From Burkholderiales bacterium (lineage in GTDB: Bacteria; Pseudomonadota; Gammaproteobacteria; Burkholderiales; Burkholderiaceae_C): DNA of 64,000 nt. The translations under genes were made by a program, and so were the position numbers. The notes beneath the pieces were generated by a model. The model saw nothing but the letters and a program-made list of their open reading frames with translations. It was not told the origin of the DNA and searched no databases. Location of the stretch: NCBI GenBank assembly GCA_016223165.1, contig JACRPO010000005.1:124001-188000 (forward strand), read 5' to 3'. Shown here one piece after another: positions 18,303 to 26,356 of this stretch (position 1 is the stretch's first letter; every line of letters begins with the position of its first letter).

Positions 18303-19256
18303 ATGAACGCCCCGCCTTCGCTCGCCGAACGTGCCGCAACGGCCACGCCGCGCCCGCTGGCGACGCGCCTGACCGGCCTGTCGGACCGCGCGATCGCGTG
18401 GCTGTTCATCGCGCCGACGATGGCGCTGCTGCTGGCGATCAACCTCTTCCCGCTGATCTGGACGATCCGGCTGTCGTTCACCAACTACCGTGCCAACCGG
18501 CCGAACGCGGAGGTGGTGAGCGTCGGCATCGACCACTACGTCGCCATCCTCACCGACCCCGATGTCTGGGGCCCGATGCAGGCGACCGCGCATTTCCTCT
18601 TCTGGACCATCGCGCTGCAGACGCTGATCGGCTTCACGCTCGCCTGGCTCATCGACCGCAAGTTCCGCGGCCACGGCTTCTGGACGACGCTGATCCTGAT
18701 CCCGATGATGCTGAGCCCCGCCGTGGTGGGCAACTTCTGGGCCTTCCTGTACCAGCCGCAGATCGGCCTGTTCAACTACGCGGTGAGCTTCTTCTCCGGC
18801 ATCCCGCCCTCGAGCTTCGAGATGCTGGGCTCGGTGAAGCTCGCGCCCTGGGCGATCATCATCGTCGACACCTGGATGTGGACGCCGTACGTGATGCTGA
18901 TCTGCCTGGCCGGCCTGCGCAGCATCCCCGAGTACATCTACGAGGCGGCCGAGGTCGACCGCGCCTCGCCGTGGCGGCAGTTCTGGCACATCACGCTGCC
19001 GATGGTGCTGCCTTTCGTGATGCTGGCGGTGCTGTTCCGCGGCATCGAGAACTTCAAGATGTTCGACCTCGTCAACCTGCTCACCAACGGCGGGCCGGGC
19101 TCGACGACCGAGGTCGTGTCGATCACGCTCAAGCGCGAGGCGTTCGAGAAGTGGCGCACCGGCTACTCCTCGGCGCTGGCGATCATCCTGTTCGTGGCGG
19201 TGTTCGGGCTCGCGAACATCTACGTCAAGGCCCTCAACGCGGTGAAGAACCGATGA
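18303..19256 (+). CDS. ABC importer, permease 1 (MalF/UgpA type)
   Basis: A 317-residue membrane protein of the CUT1 permease family with six predicted helices. The cytoplasmic EAA loop that docks on the ATPase reads YEAAEVDRASPWRQFWHITLP near residue 215. It starts 21 bp after the binding protein and its stop overlaps the next start (ATGA), showing translational coupling. It forms half of the membrane channel. Confidence 0.92.
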   Translation: MNAPPSLAERAATATPRPLATRLTGLSDRAIAWLFIAPTMALLLAINLFPLIWTIRLSFTNYRANRPNAEVVSVGIDHYVAILTDPDVWGPMQATAHFLFWTIALQTLIGFTLAWLIDRKFRGHGFWTTLILIPMMLSPAVVGNFWAFLYQPQIGLFNYAVSFFSGIPPSSFEMLGSVKLAPWAIIIVDTWMWTPYVMLICLAGLRSIPEYIYEAAEVDRASPWRQFWHITLPMVLPFVMLAVLFRGIENFKMFDLVNLLTNGGPGSTTEVVSITLKREAFEKWRTGYSSALAIILFVAVFGLANIYVKALNAVKNR

Positions 19257-20263
19257 GCACCCTTCAAGTCGGAGCGAGCGGCGTCGGTGGTGGCGTCGGT
19301 GGCGTCATGCGCGCGGGCATCAGCACCGCCCACTCGGTGGTCGAGCCCACCGCCGCATCCAGGCGCGTGGCGCAGGCCGTGGTCGTGCTCTATGCGCTGA
19401 TCACGCTCGTGCCGCTCGTGTGGATCCTGCTCACCAGCATCAAGAGCCCGCCTGACTCGATCAGCTACCCGCCCAAGGTGCTGTTCGAACCGTCGATCGA
19501 GGGCTACTGCAATCTCTTCACGACGCGTTCACGACAGACCGAGGAGTACATCAGGAGCCTGCCGCCGGCGGCCGACGCCTGCGACCGCAGCGCGCGTGCC
19601 AACAACATGGTGATCGTCAGCCGCTCGAACTACCTGCCTCGCTTCGGCAATTCGCTCGTCATCGCCATCGGCAGCACGATCCTCTCGGTGGGCCTCGGCG
19701 TGATGGCCGCCTACGCGTTCTCGCGCTTCAAGGTGCCGGGCAAGGACGACCTGATGTTCTTCATCCTCTCGACGCGCATGATGCCGCCGATCGCGGTGGC
19801 GATCCCGATCTACCTCATGTACCGCGAGCTCGGCCTGTCGGACACCAGGCTCGGCATGATCCTGCTCTACAGCGCCGTCAACGTCTCCCTCGCGGTGTGG
19901 CTGCTCAAGGGCTTCATCGACGAGATCCCGCGCGAGTACGAGGAGGCGGCGATGGTCGACGGCTACACGCGGCTGCAGGCCTTCCGCAAGGTGGTGCTGC
20001 CGCAGGCGACCACGGGCATCGTCGCCACGGCCATCTTCTGCCTCATCTTCGCCTGGAACGAATATGCCTTCGCGGTGCTGCTCACCAGCGGCGAGGCGCA
20101 GACGGCGCCGCCCTTCATCCCCATCATCATCGGCGAGGGCGGGCAGGACTGGCCGGCGGTGGCCGCCGGCACCATGCTGTTCCTGGTCCCGATCCTCGTC
20201 TTCACCGTGCTGCTGCGACGACACCTGTTGCGCGGCATCACCTTCGGGGCGGTGCGCAAATGA
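19253..20263 (+). CDS. ABC importer, permease 2 (MalG/UgpE type)
   Basis: A 336-residue CUT1 permease with an EAA loop reading YEEAAMVDGYTRLQAFRKVVLP near residue 230. The ATG at 19253 overlaps the stop of permease 1. Between the first helix and the core it has a ~70-residue periplasmic insert (about 80-125, with two Cys), longer than in MalG, which may contact the unusual binding protein. An open frame extends far upstream but only as a shadow of the preceding genes. Confidence 0.92.
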   Translation: MSTLQVGASGVGGGVGGVMRAGISTAHSVVEPTAASRRVAQAVVVLYALITLVPLVWILLTSIKSPPDSISYPPKVLFEPSIEGYCNLFTTRSRQTEEYIRSLPPAADACDRSARANNMVIVSRSNYLPRFGNSLVIAIGSTILSVGLGVMAAYAFSRFKVPGKDDLMFFILSTRMMPPIAVAIPIYLMYRELGLSDTRLGMILLYSAVNVSLAVWLLKGFIDEIPREYEEAAMVDGYTRLQAFRKVVLPQATTGIVATAIFCLIFAWNEYAFAVLLTSGEAQTAPPFIPIIIGEGGQDWPAVAAGTMLFLVPILVFTVLLRRHLLRGITFGAVRK

Positions 20264-20448
20264 GCGCGACCTCCCGCTGGCCGAGGTGGCTGCGACGCGG
20301 CCCGCTGGAGATGGCGGCCTGCATCGTCATCGCGCTCGGCATCTTCATGATGCTGCAGCCGTTCGCGCTCGTGCTCTACACCTGGTCGTTCGTCACGACG
20401 CTTTGCGGCGTCGCGATGTTCACCATCGTCTCCAAGTTCCCGGCGTAG
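20260..20448 (+). CDS. Small two-helix membrane protein of the ABC operon
   Basis: A 62-residue protein starting at an ATG that overlaps the stop of permease 2 (ATGA). A basic N-terminus (RWPRWLRRG) precedes two hydrophobic segments, about 18-37 and 40-58, so it is likely a small inner-membrane hairpin. It ends 10 bp before the first ATPase. I do not recognise a named family. Small membrane proteins are also found in some glycerol/polyol ABC operons; the position between permeases and ATPases suggests an accessory subunit. Coupled translation supports it being real. Confidence 0.75.
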   Translation: MSATSRWPRWLRRGPLEMAACIVIALGIFMMLQPFALVLYTWSFVTTLCGVAMFTIVSKFPA

Positions 20449-20458
20449 GCAGGGCGAC

Positions 20459-21622
20459 ATGGCCGAGATCCGCGTCCAGAACCTGCACAAGGCCTTTGCC
20501 GACTTCACGGCCGTACAGGACTCGAGCTTCACGGTGCGCGACGGCGAGTTCTTCTGCCTGCTCGGCCCCTCGGGCTGCGGCAAGACGACGACGCTGCGCA
20601 TGATCGCCGGGCTGGAGCTGCCCACCTCCGGGCAGATCTTCCTCGGCGGCGAGGACGTGACCTTCAAGCGCGCCTCGCACCGCGACATTGCCTTCGTCTT
20701 CCAGCTCTTCGCCCTGTACCCGCACATGAACGTGCGGCGCAACATCGCCTTCCCGCTGGTCTCGCAGGGCCTGCCGCGCGCGCAGGTGGCCGCCAAGGTG
20801 GCGGAGGCCGCACGCGTGCTGCGCATCGAGCACCTGCTGGACAAGCCGGTGTCGGGCCTGGCCAGCGGCGACCGCCAGCGCGTGGCGCTCGGGCGGGCCA
20901 TCGTGCGCCATCCGCTCGCCTTCATGATGGACGAACCGCTGGGCGCCCTCGACTCCGAGTTCCGCGAACTGATGTGCCGCGAGCTGCGTGCGCTGCACGA
21001 CCGCCTGCACGCCACCACCGTCTACGTCACGCACGACCAGCTCGAGGCGATGGCCATGGCCGACACGATCGCGATCATGAACCGCGGCGTGATCGAGCAG
21101 CTCGGGCCGCCGCAGGAGGTCTACGACCGGCCGGCGAGCGTGTTCGTGGCCGACTTCATCGGCTCGCCGGCGATGAATTTCCTCGCCGCCGGCGGCGGTT
21201 ATGTCGCCGGCGCCGAGCACGTGCGCATCGGCGAGGCGGTGCTGCGCGTGCCGGCCTTGCGCGAGGACGCACCGGGCCCCTCCATGCTGATCGGCGTGCG
21301 GCCCGAACACCTGCGCCTGGCGCCTGCCTCGGCGTTGCGCGCCGAGGTGCTCGGCACCGAATACCTCGGCACGAGCCAGATCGTCACCTGCCTCACGGCG
21401 CAGGGCGCCACCGTGCGCGCCCAGGTCGGCGTCGACGTGCCGGCGCAGCGCGGCCACCCGGTCGGGCTGGCCTTCGACCCGACACGGGTCTCGCTCTTCG
21501 ACGAGGCCACGGGCCGCGCGCTGCGCACGGCGCGCGACGACGACACCGACAGCCACGACGTTCGCGGTGCGAGGCCGCCGGCGCGCGAGCTCGGCACCTC
21601 GCTCGGAGCGGCGCATGGCTGA
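20459..21622 (+). CDS. ABC importer, ATPase 1, with degenerate signature
   Basis: A 387-residue CUT1 ATPase with a C-terminal regulatory TOBE-like domain (~240-350). Walker A (GPSGCGKT, 36-43) and Walker B (FMMDEP, 155-160) are intact, but the signature that should read LSGGQ is LASGD at 134-138, and the Q loop is FVFQLFALYPHM. Paired with the canonical ATPase 2, this predicts an asymmetric heterodimer with one weak hydrolysis site. It has an Arg/Asp-rich tail of ~25 residues. It overlaps ATPase 2 by 8 bp. Confidence 0.92.
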   Translation: MAEIRVQNLHKAFADFTAVQDSSFTVRDGEFFCLLGPSGCGKTTTLRMIAGLELPTSGQIFLGGEDVTFKRASHRDIAFVFQLFALYPHMNVRRNIAFPLVSQGLPRAQVAAKVAEAARVLRIEHLLDKPVSGLASGDRQRVALGRAIVRHPLAFMMDEPLGALDSEFRELMCRELRALHDRLHATTVYVTHDQLEAMAMADTIAIMNRGVIEQLGPPQEVYDRPASVFVADFIGSPAMNFLAAGGGYVAGAEHVRIGEAVLRVPALREDAPGPSMLIGVRPEHLRLAPASALRAEVLGTEYLGTSQIVTCLTAQGATVRAQVGVDVPAQRGHPVGLAFDPTRVSLFDEATGRALRTARDDDTDSHDVRGARPPARELGTSLGAAHG

Positions 21623-22721
21623 GCTCGCCCTGCGTGGCCTCGTCAAGCGCTTCGGCGACGTGACGGCGGTGCACGACCTCAACCTCGAAGTGGCGAGCGG
21701 CGAATTCATCGTCCTGCTGGGACCCAGCGGCGCCGGCAAGACGACGACGCTGCGCCTCGTGGCCGGCCTCGAGGCCGCCGACGCCGGGCAGGTGCACATC
21801 GGCGGGCACGACGTGACCCGCCTCGCACCTGCGCTGCGCGATGTCACCTTCGTCTTCCAGCAGTACTCGCTCTACCCGCACCTGAGCGTCTTCGACAACC
21901 TCGCCTTTCCGCTGCGCTCGCCGATGCGCCGCCAGCCGGAAGACGAAGTGCGGCGCAAGGTCACCGAGGTGGCGCGGCTGCTGCGCATCGACGACAAGCT
22001 CGCGAGCCCGGCGACGCGCCTGTCCGGCGGCCAGATGCAGCGGGTGGCGATCGGCCGCGCGCTCGTGCGCGAGCCGGCGGTGACGCTGATGGACGAGCCG
22101 TTGTCGTCGCTCGACGCCAAACTGCGCAACGACCTGCGCCTCGAGCTCAAGCGCATCCAGCAGGACCTGGGCGCGACGATGCTCTACGTCACGCACGACC
22201 AGACCGAGGCCATGACGCTGGCCAACCGCATCGGCGTGCTCGAGCGCGGCGTGCTCGTGCAGGTGGGCACGCCGCAGCAGATCTACCGCGAGCCGGTGAG
22301 CACGTATGTCGCCGCGCGCCTGGGCTCGCCGCGCATCAACCTGCTGCCGGTCGCCGCACTCGCGGCGCAGGGCGGTCTCGCGGCGCCCGCAGCGACCACC
22401 ACCGTCGGTGTGCGCCCGGATGCCATGCGCCTCTCGAAGCCCAACGGCCACGACGGTGGACACGTCAAGGCGATCGTGCGCCGCATCGAGCACCTGGGCG
22501 ACCAGCTGCACGTGCACCTCGCGCTCAGCGGCGCGATGAGTGGCGACCTGAGTGGCGACCTGAGTGGCGACATGAGCGGCGACATGAGCGGCGCCGCGGG
22601 CGAGGTCGAGCTGGTCACGGTTTGCCGCGATGCCAGCGCCCTCGAAGCCGGCCGCCCTGTCGCCGTGGAGTTCACCGCACCGCTGTTCTTCGACGCCGCC
22701 GGACGTCGCCTCACCGCCTGA
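21615..22721 (+). CDS. ABC importer, ATPase 2 (canonical)
   Basis: A 368-residue CUT1 ATPase. Walker A is at 36-43 (GPSGAGKT), the signature LSGGQ at 136-140, and Walker B follows (VTLMDEPLSSLDAKLR). The C-terminal TOBE domain (~240-365) contains a five-unit repeat of M/L-S-G-D encoded by 12-bp repeats (22536-22595), an unusual loop insertion. It pairs with ATPase 1, whose signature is degenerate. The start ATG lies inside the end of ATPase 1, and dhaL follows 17 bp downstream. Confidence 0.92.
   Translation: MAELALRGLVKRFGDVTAVHDLNLEVASGEFIVLLGPSGAGKTTTLRLVAGLEAADAGQVHIGGHDVTRLAPALRDVTFVFQQYSLYPHLSVFDNLAFPLRSPMRRQPEDEVRRKVTEVARLLRIDDKLASPATRLSGGQMQRVAIGRALVREPAVTLMDEPLSSLDAKLRNDLRLELKRIQQDLGATMLYVTHDQTEAMTLANRIGVLERGVLVQVGTPQQIYREPVSTYVAARLGSPRINLLPVAALAAQGGLAAPAATTTVGVRPDAMRLSKPNGHDGGHVKAIVRRIEHLGDQLHVHLALSGAMSGDLSGDLSGDMSGDMSGAAGEVELVTVCRDASALEAGRPVAVEFTAPLFFDAAGRRLTA
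22536..22595 (+). repeat. In-frame 12-bp tandem repeat in ATPase 2
   Basis: Five 12-bp units (atgagtggcgac and close variants) encode MSGD-LSGD-LSGD-MSGD-MSGA. They lie in the C-terminal regulatory domain between a beta strand (DQLHVHLALS) and the next (EVELVTVC), consistent with a surface loop. Confidence 0.85.
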
Positions 22722-22738
22722 CCCAGGATCCCGTCCCC

Positions 22739-23338
22739 ATGCACATCAAGCCCCTCATCGAAGCCGGCACGCGCACATTGATCGAACATGTCGAGGAACT
22801 GACCGCGCTCGATGCGGCCATCGGCGACGGCGATCACGGCCTGAACATGAAGCGCGGTGCCCTCGCCATCCAGGCCCGGTACACCGAGCTGGAGGGCCAG
22901 TCGTTCAACGAGGCGCTGCGCACCATGGGTCTGACCTGCATGTCGACCGTCGGCGGCTCCTCGGGCCCGGTCTTCGGCACGCTGCTGGTCACGCTGGCCA
23001 AGGAACTGCCGCCGCGACCGCGCGCCGCCGACCTGGCGCGCGCCCTGGAGGCGGGCATTGCCGCGCTGAGCCGCCTGGGCAAGGTGGAGGTGGGCCACAA
23101 GACGCTGCTGGACGTGCTGCACCCGGTGCAGCAGGTGCTTGCCGGGCACGACCCGGCCAGCGGCGACGACCTCGTGGCCAAGGTGCGCCGGTGCGCGCAC
23201 GAGAGCGCGCAGGCGACGGCGCAGATGGATGCCATCAAGGGCCGCGCGTCGTTTCTCGGCGAGCGCGCGCTCGGCCACGTCGACCCGGGTTCGCGATCGA
23301 TGGCGTTGATCATCGCCGCGGTGTGTGACACGCTTTGA
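22739..23338 (+). CDS. dhaL: Dihydroxyacetone kinase, DhaL (nucleotide) subunit
   Basis: A 199-residue DhaL-type protein. The Mg-ADP/ATP-binding aspartates are in LDAAIGDGDHG (Asp25, 30, 32). The loops TVGGSSGPVFGTLL and GRASFLGERALGHVDPGS are intact. In Escherichia coli DhaL holds ADP that DhaM recharges from the PTS; no dhaM is present here, so the phosphate donor may be ATP or a distant DhaM. It lies 17 bp after ATPase 2, ending the importer operon together with dhaK. Confidence 0.92.
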   Translation: MHIKPLIEAGTRTLIEHVEELTALDAAIGDGDHGLNMKRGALAIQARYTELEGQSFNEALRTMGLTCMSTVGGSSGPVFGTLLVTLAKELPPRPRAADLARALEAGIAALSRLGKVEVGHKTLLDVLHPVQQVLAGHDPASGDDLVAKVRRCAHESAQATAQMDAIKGRASFLGERALGHVDPGSRSMALIIAAVCDTL

Positions 23339-23357
23339 CCCCGAGCAGGAGTCGCCA

Positions 23358-24347
23358 ATGAAGAAACTCATCAATGACCCGGGCACCGTGCTGACGGAGA
23401 GCCTGGAGGGCTTCGCGGCCGCGCACGCCGACCTCGTGCTGCTCGGCCCCGAGCACCAGTTCGTGCGCCGCCGCGAGACGCGGCCGGGCAAGGTGGCGTT
23501 GATCTCCGGCGGGGGTTCGGGCCACGAGCCGCTGCATGTGGGCTTCGTCGGGCGCGGCATGCTGGACGCGGCCTGCCCCGGGCAGGTGTTCACGTCGCCG
23601 ACGCCGAACCAGATGCTCGCCGCGGCCGAGTCGGTCGACGGCGGTGCCGGCGTGCTCTTCATCGTCAAGAACTACTCCGGCGACATGATGAATTTCCAGA
23701 TGGCCGCCGAGATGCTCGACCGCGAGAACGCCACCGTCATCGTCAACGACGACGTGGCGGTCGAGAACTCCACCTACACCACCGGGCGGCGCGGCGTCGC
23801 CGGCACGCTGATCGTCGAGAAGATCGTCGGCGCCGCCGCCGAGCGCGGCGAGGGCCTCGCGGCGCTGAAGACGCTGGGTGATGCGGTCAACTCCGCCACC
23901 GCCTCGATGGGCGTGGCGCTCACTTCGTGCACGGTGCCGGCGGCCGGCAAGCCGACCTTCCAGATCGGCGCCGACGAGATGGAGATGGGGGTGGGCATCC
24001 ACGGCGAGCCGGGCCGTCGCCGCGTGAAGCTGGCCACTGCCGACGAGATCGCGGCCGAACTGACCGGGGCCATCCTCAAGGACCTGTCGCTCAAGCCCGG
24101 ACGCGAGGTGATCCTGCTCGTCAACGGTTTCGGCGGCACGCCGCTGCTGGAGCTCTACCTGATGGTGCATGCGGCGCACAAGGTGCTCGCCGGCGCCGGC
24201 ATCAAGGTCGTCCGGCACCTGACCGGGCCCTTCGTCACGTCGCTCGAGATGGCGGGCTGCTCGATCACCGTGAGCGCTGTCGACGCGCAGGCGCTGGCGC
24301 TGTGGGACGCGCCGGTGCACACCGCCGCGCTGCGCTGGGGGGTCTAG
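23358..24347 (+). CDS. dhaK: Dihydroxyacetone kinase, DhaK (substrate) subunit
   Basis: A 329-residue DhaK-type subunit that binds a short ketose through a hemiaminal to histidine. His56 (GGGSGHEPLH), Asp109 (KNYSGDMMNF) and the covalent-site His215 (VGIHGEPGR) are all present. The start at 23358 has AGGAG upstream. It follows dhaL by 19 bp; DhaL-then-DhaK order differs from E. coli dhaKLM. Linked to an ABC importer rather than a glycerol dehydrogenase, it may phosphorylate imported dihydroxyacetone or a C4 ketose such as erythrulose. The substrate is not settled by sequence. Confidence 0.92.
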   Translation: MKKLINDPGTVLTESLEGFAAAHADLVLLGPEHQFVRRRETRPGKVALISGGGSGHEPLHVGFVGRGMLDAACPGQVFTSPTPNQMLAAAESVDGGAGVLFIVKNYSGDMMNFQMAAEMLDRENATVIVNDDVAVENSTYTTGRRGVAGTLIVEKIVGAAAERGEGLAALKTLGDAVNSATASMGVALTSCTVPAAGKPTFQIGADEMEMGVGIHGEPGRRRVKLATADEIAAELTGAILKDLSLKPGREVILLVNGFGGTPLLELYLMVHAAHKVLAGAGIKVVRHLTGPFVTSLEMAGCSITVSAVDAQALALWDAPVHTAALRWGV

Positions 24348-24488
24348 CGCGCAGTTGACCCCCGAAGGCCGGCGGCCGCCGGGAACGACGGACGCCCGGC
24401 AGCTCCCCTGCCGCCGGGCCGCAGGGCCGCGCGTACCCGGAGCCCCTCGTGCAGAATCGACTGCACCAGAAGAGGGGACGGGGACCGC

Positions 24489-26354
24489 ATGGCCTTCGAA
24501 TACAGCACCCAGGGCGCGACGTTCGACTTTCCGAACCCGTACCGCATCGAGAACCAGTTCCTCGCCGCGCGCGGCGCCGTCCTGCTGATCGCGGGCGTGC
24601 TGCTGCTGGTGCTGGCGCGCGAGGCCGGCGCCCAGGTGTCGGTGCAGCGCGCCAGCCTGGCGCAGGGCGCGTTCGTGTTGCTGGTGGTGGGGGGCGCGGT
24701 GCTCGCGCTGCTCGGCATCCTCGAGTTCGCGCACGCGGCGCGGCAGTTGCGCGTCTTCTTCGGGCGCGGCCAGCCGCCTTCGCTGGCGGGCGAGGTCGCG
24801 CGCGACAAGAGCGGCACCGGTGCCGGCGCGCAGGTGCTCGTGGAGCAACTGCGCCACGGCGCCATCGCCCTGGTGGAGCCGCACGGCGCGCTGAACGGCA
24901 TCCTCTACTCGGTCGCGAGGCACCTCGTCACCGCGCCGCCCATGCTGCGCGAGTACGTGCAGGTGCGCTTCGCCAACCTGCTGGCCGCGGGCGGCCTGCT
25001 GGTGCTGTTCCTGATCACGCTGCTCGTCACGCCGAACCCGGCCGCGCAAGCACTGGCCGCGCTCGTCTACCTCGTGCTCGGCAGCGTGCTGATCCTGCGC
25101 ACCTACCTCGCCGGCCCGCGCGGCACGGTGGCGCTGGGGCCGGTGGGGCTGGCGGTGCTGCTCGTCTTCGGTCTCGTCGGCACCGTGCTCATCGGCCGTG
25201 TCGCGGGCTCGCTGCCGCAGCCGGCCTGGCTGGTGGCGCTGTCGTTGCCGCGCATTGCGCTCGTGCTGCTGCTGGCGAGCGTCATCATCGAGGCGCTCGG
25301 CTTCGTCGCCGGCCAGGCGCATGTCGACGAGCCGCCGCCGGCGAGCACCGCCAACGACCAGGCGGCCGTGAGTTTCAACGCCGACCCCAACCTGCTGATG
25401 CAGGAGGTGGACCGCGAGCTGCAGCGCCGCTGGACGCAGAACATCCCGAACCGGCGCTACATCTGGCAGCCGCCGGTGGTGGAGCCGACGCGCGAGGCCG
25501 GCAACTTCACCGGCGTCGCGCTCGAGGAGACGCAGCCGATGCCGCCGCAGGCGGTGCGCAGGATGGACTGGGGCACCTGCCTCGCCTTCCCGCGCTTCTA
25601 CTGGCTGGCTGCGCTCGATGCGCTCGGCTTGCTGCTCACCGCCGTGGGTGCGGGGCTGTGGCTCTACATGGGCCGCGCGTTGAGCACGGGCCTGCCCGAG
25701 AGCTGGGCGCCGGCCTCGATCGGCTTCATCTTCATCGTCGTCGGCGGCTACGGCGTGCGCGTGGCGCACCTGCTGTGGGGGCGGCTGGACTTCGAGAGCA
25801 CGCTGACCTGGCTCGACCTGAGCGGCTCGTTCTCGCGTGCCCAGATCGGCCTCGGCGCGCAGTGGACCGACCGCGTGCGCAGCGAGCGCAGCGTGGTCAA
25901 CGTCGAATCGATGACGCTGCGCGCCTGGGTCGTGCAAAGCCGCTCGGTGATCTTCAGCTACCGCGACCAGGCGATCGGCGCGCGCACGCTCGTGGGCATG
26001 ACCGGCGACATCGACGCCGCGCGTGCCTGGACGCAGCAGGTGCGCCAGTTCGCGCACGCGCAGAGCTCGGTCGTCGTGCCGGGCGCCGGCGAAGATGCGC
26101 GCCGGCTGCAGCAGCTGAGCGGCGCCAACCAGCTGGCCGGCCTGCAGGCGCCGATGCCGCCGATCCTTCCCGGAGCCGCCGCCGCACCTGCCGCGCCCGC
26201 CGCCGCCGCACCGGGCCTCGGGCATGTCGGGCATGCCTCAGCGCGGCACTGCACGGCCTGCGGCGCCGCGCTCGCCGCCGACAGCCGCTTCTGCGGCCGC
26301 TGCGGCACGCCGGCAGCCGCCGGCGGCGGTGGCGACGTCGACCTGACGCTCTGA
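24489..26354 (+). CDS. Zinc-ribbon membrane protein of unknown function
   Basis: A 621-residue protein that I do not recognise. About eight hydrophobic helices are visible: ~28-43, 59-82, 163-181, 188-206, 217-238, 247-272, and two more near 370-425. Between them are soluble stretches. A final Ala/Pro linker leads to a C-terminal zinc ribbon with CTAC and CGRC pairs. The start at 24489 has AGAGGGG upstream. It lies 141 bp after dhaK; that gap holds a 14-bp perfect palindrome (24369-24382) and no gene. The sulfatase starts 2 bp after its stop, so the two may be co-transcribed. Confidence 0.8.
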   Translation: MAFEYSTQGATFDFPNPYRIENQFLAARGAVLLIAGVLLLVLAREAGAQVSVQRASLAQGAFVLLVVGGAVLALLGILEFAHAARQLRVFFGRGQPPSLAGEVARDKSGTGAGAQVLVEQLRHGAIALVEPHGALNGILYSVARHLVTAPPMLREYVQVRFANLLAAGGLLVLFLITLLVTPNPAAQALAALVYLVLGSVLILRTYLAGPRGTVALGPVGLAVLLVFGLVGTVLIGRVAGSLPQPAWLVALSLPRIALVLLLASVIIEALGFVAGQAHVDEPPPASTANDQAAVSFNADPNLLMQEVDRELQRRWTQNIPNRRYIWQPPVVEPTREAGNFTGVALEETQPMPPQAVRRMDWGTCLAFPRFYWLAALDALGLLLTAVGAGLWLYMGRALSTGLPESWAPASIGFIFIVVGGYGVRVAHLLWGRLDFESTLTWLDLSGSFSRAQIGLGAQWTDRVRSERSVVNVESMTLRAWVVQSRSVIFSYRDQAIGARTLVGMTGDIDAARAWTQQVRQFAHAQSSVVVPGAGEDARRLQQLSGANQLAGLQAPMPPILPGAAAAPAAPAAAAPGLGHVGHASARHCTACGAALAADSRFCGRCGTPAAAGGGGDVDLTL

Positions 26355-26356
26355 GC

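Noticed and set aside
17723..19252. Upstream extension of permease 2 as one 846-codon gene
   Set aside because: The extension is a frame shadow of the binding protein and permease 1; the real start is the ATGA overlap at 19253.
23310..26234. 974-codon minus-strand open frame opposite dhaK and the membrane protein
   Set aside because: Composition is Arg/Gln/His-rich without structure, and it covers two well-supported genes on the plus strand.
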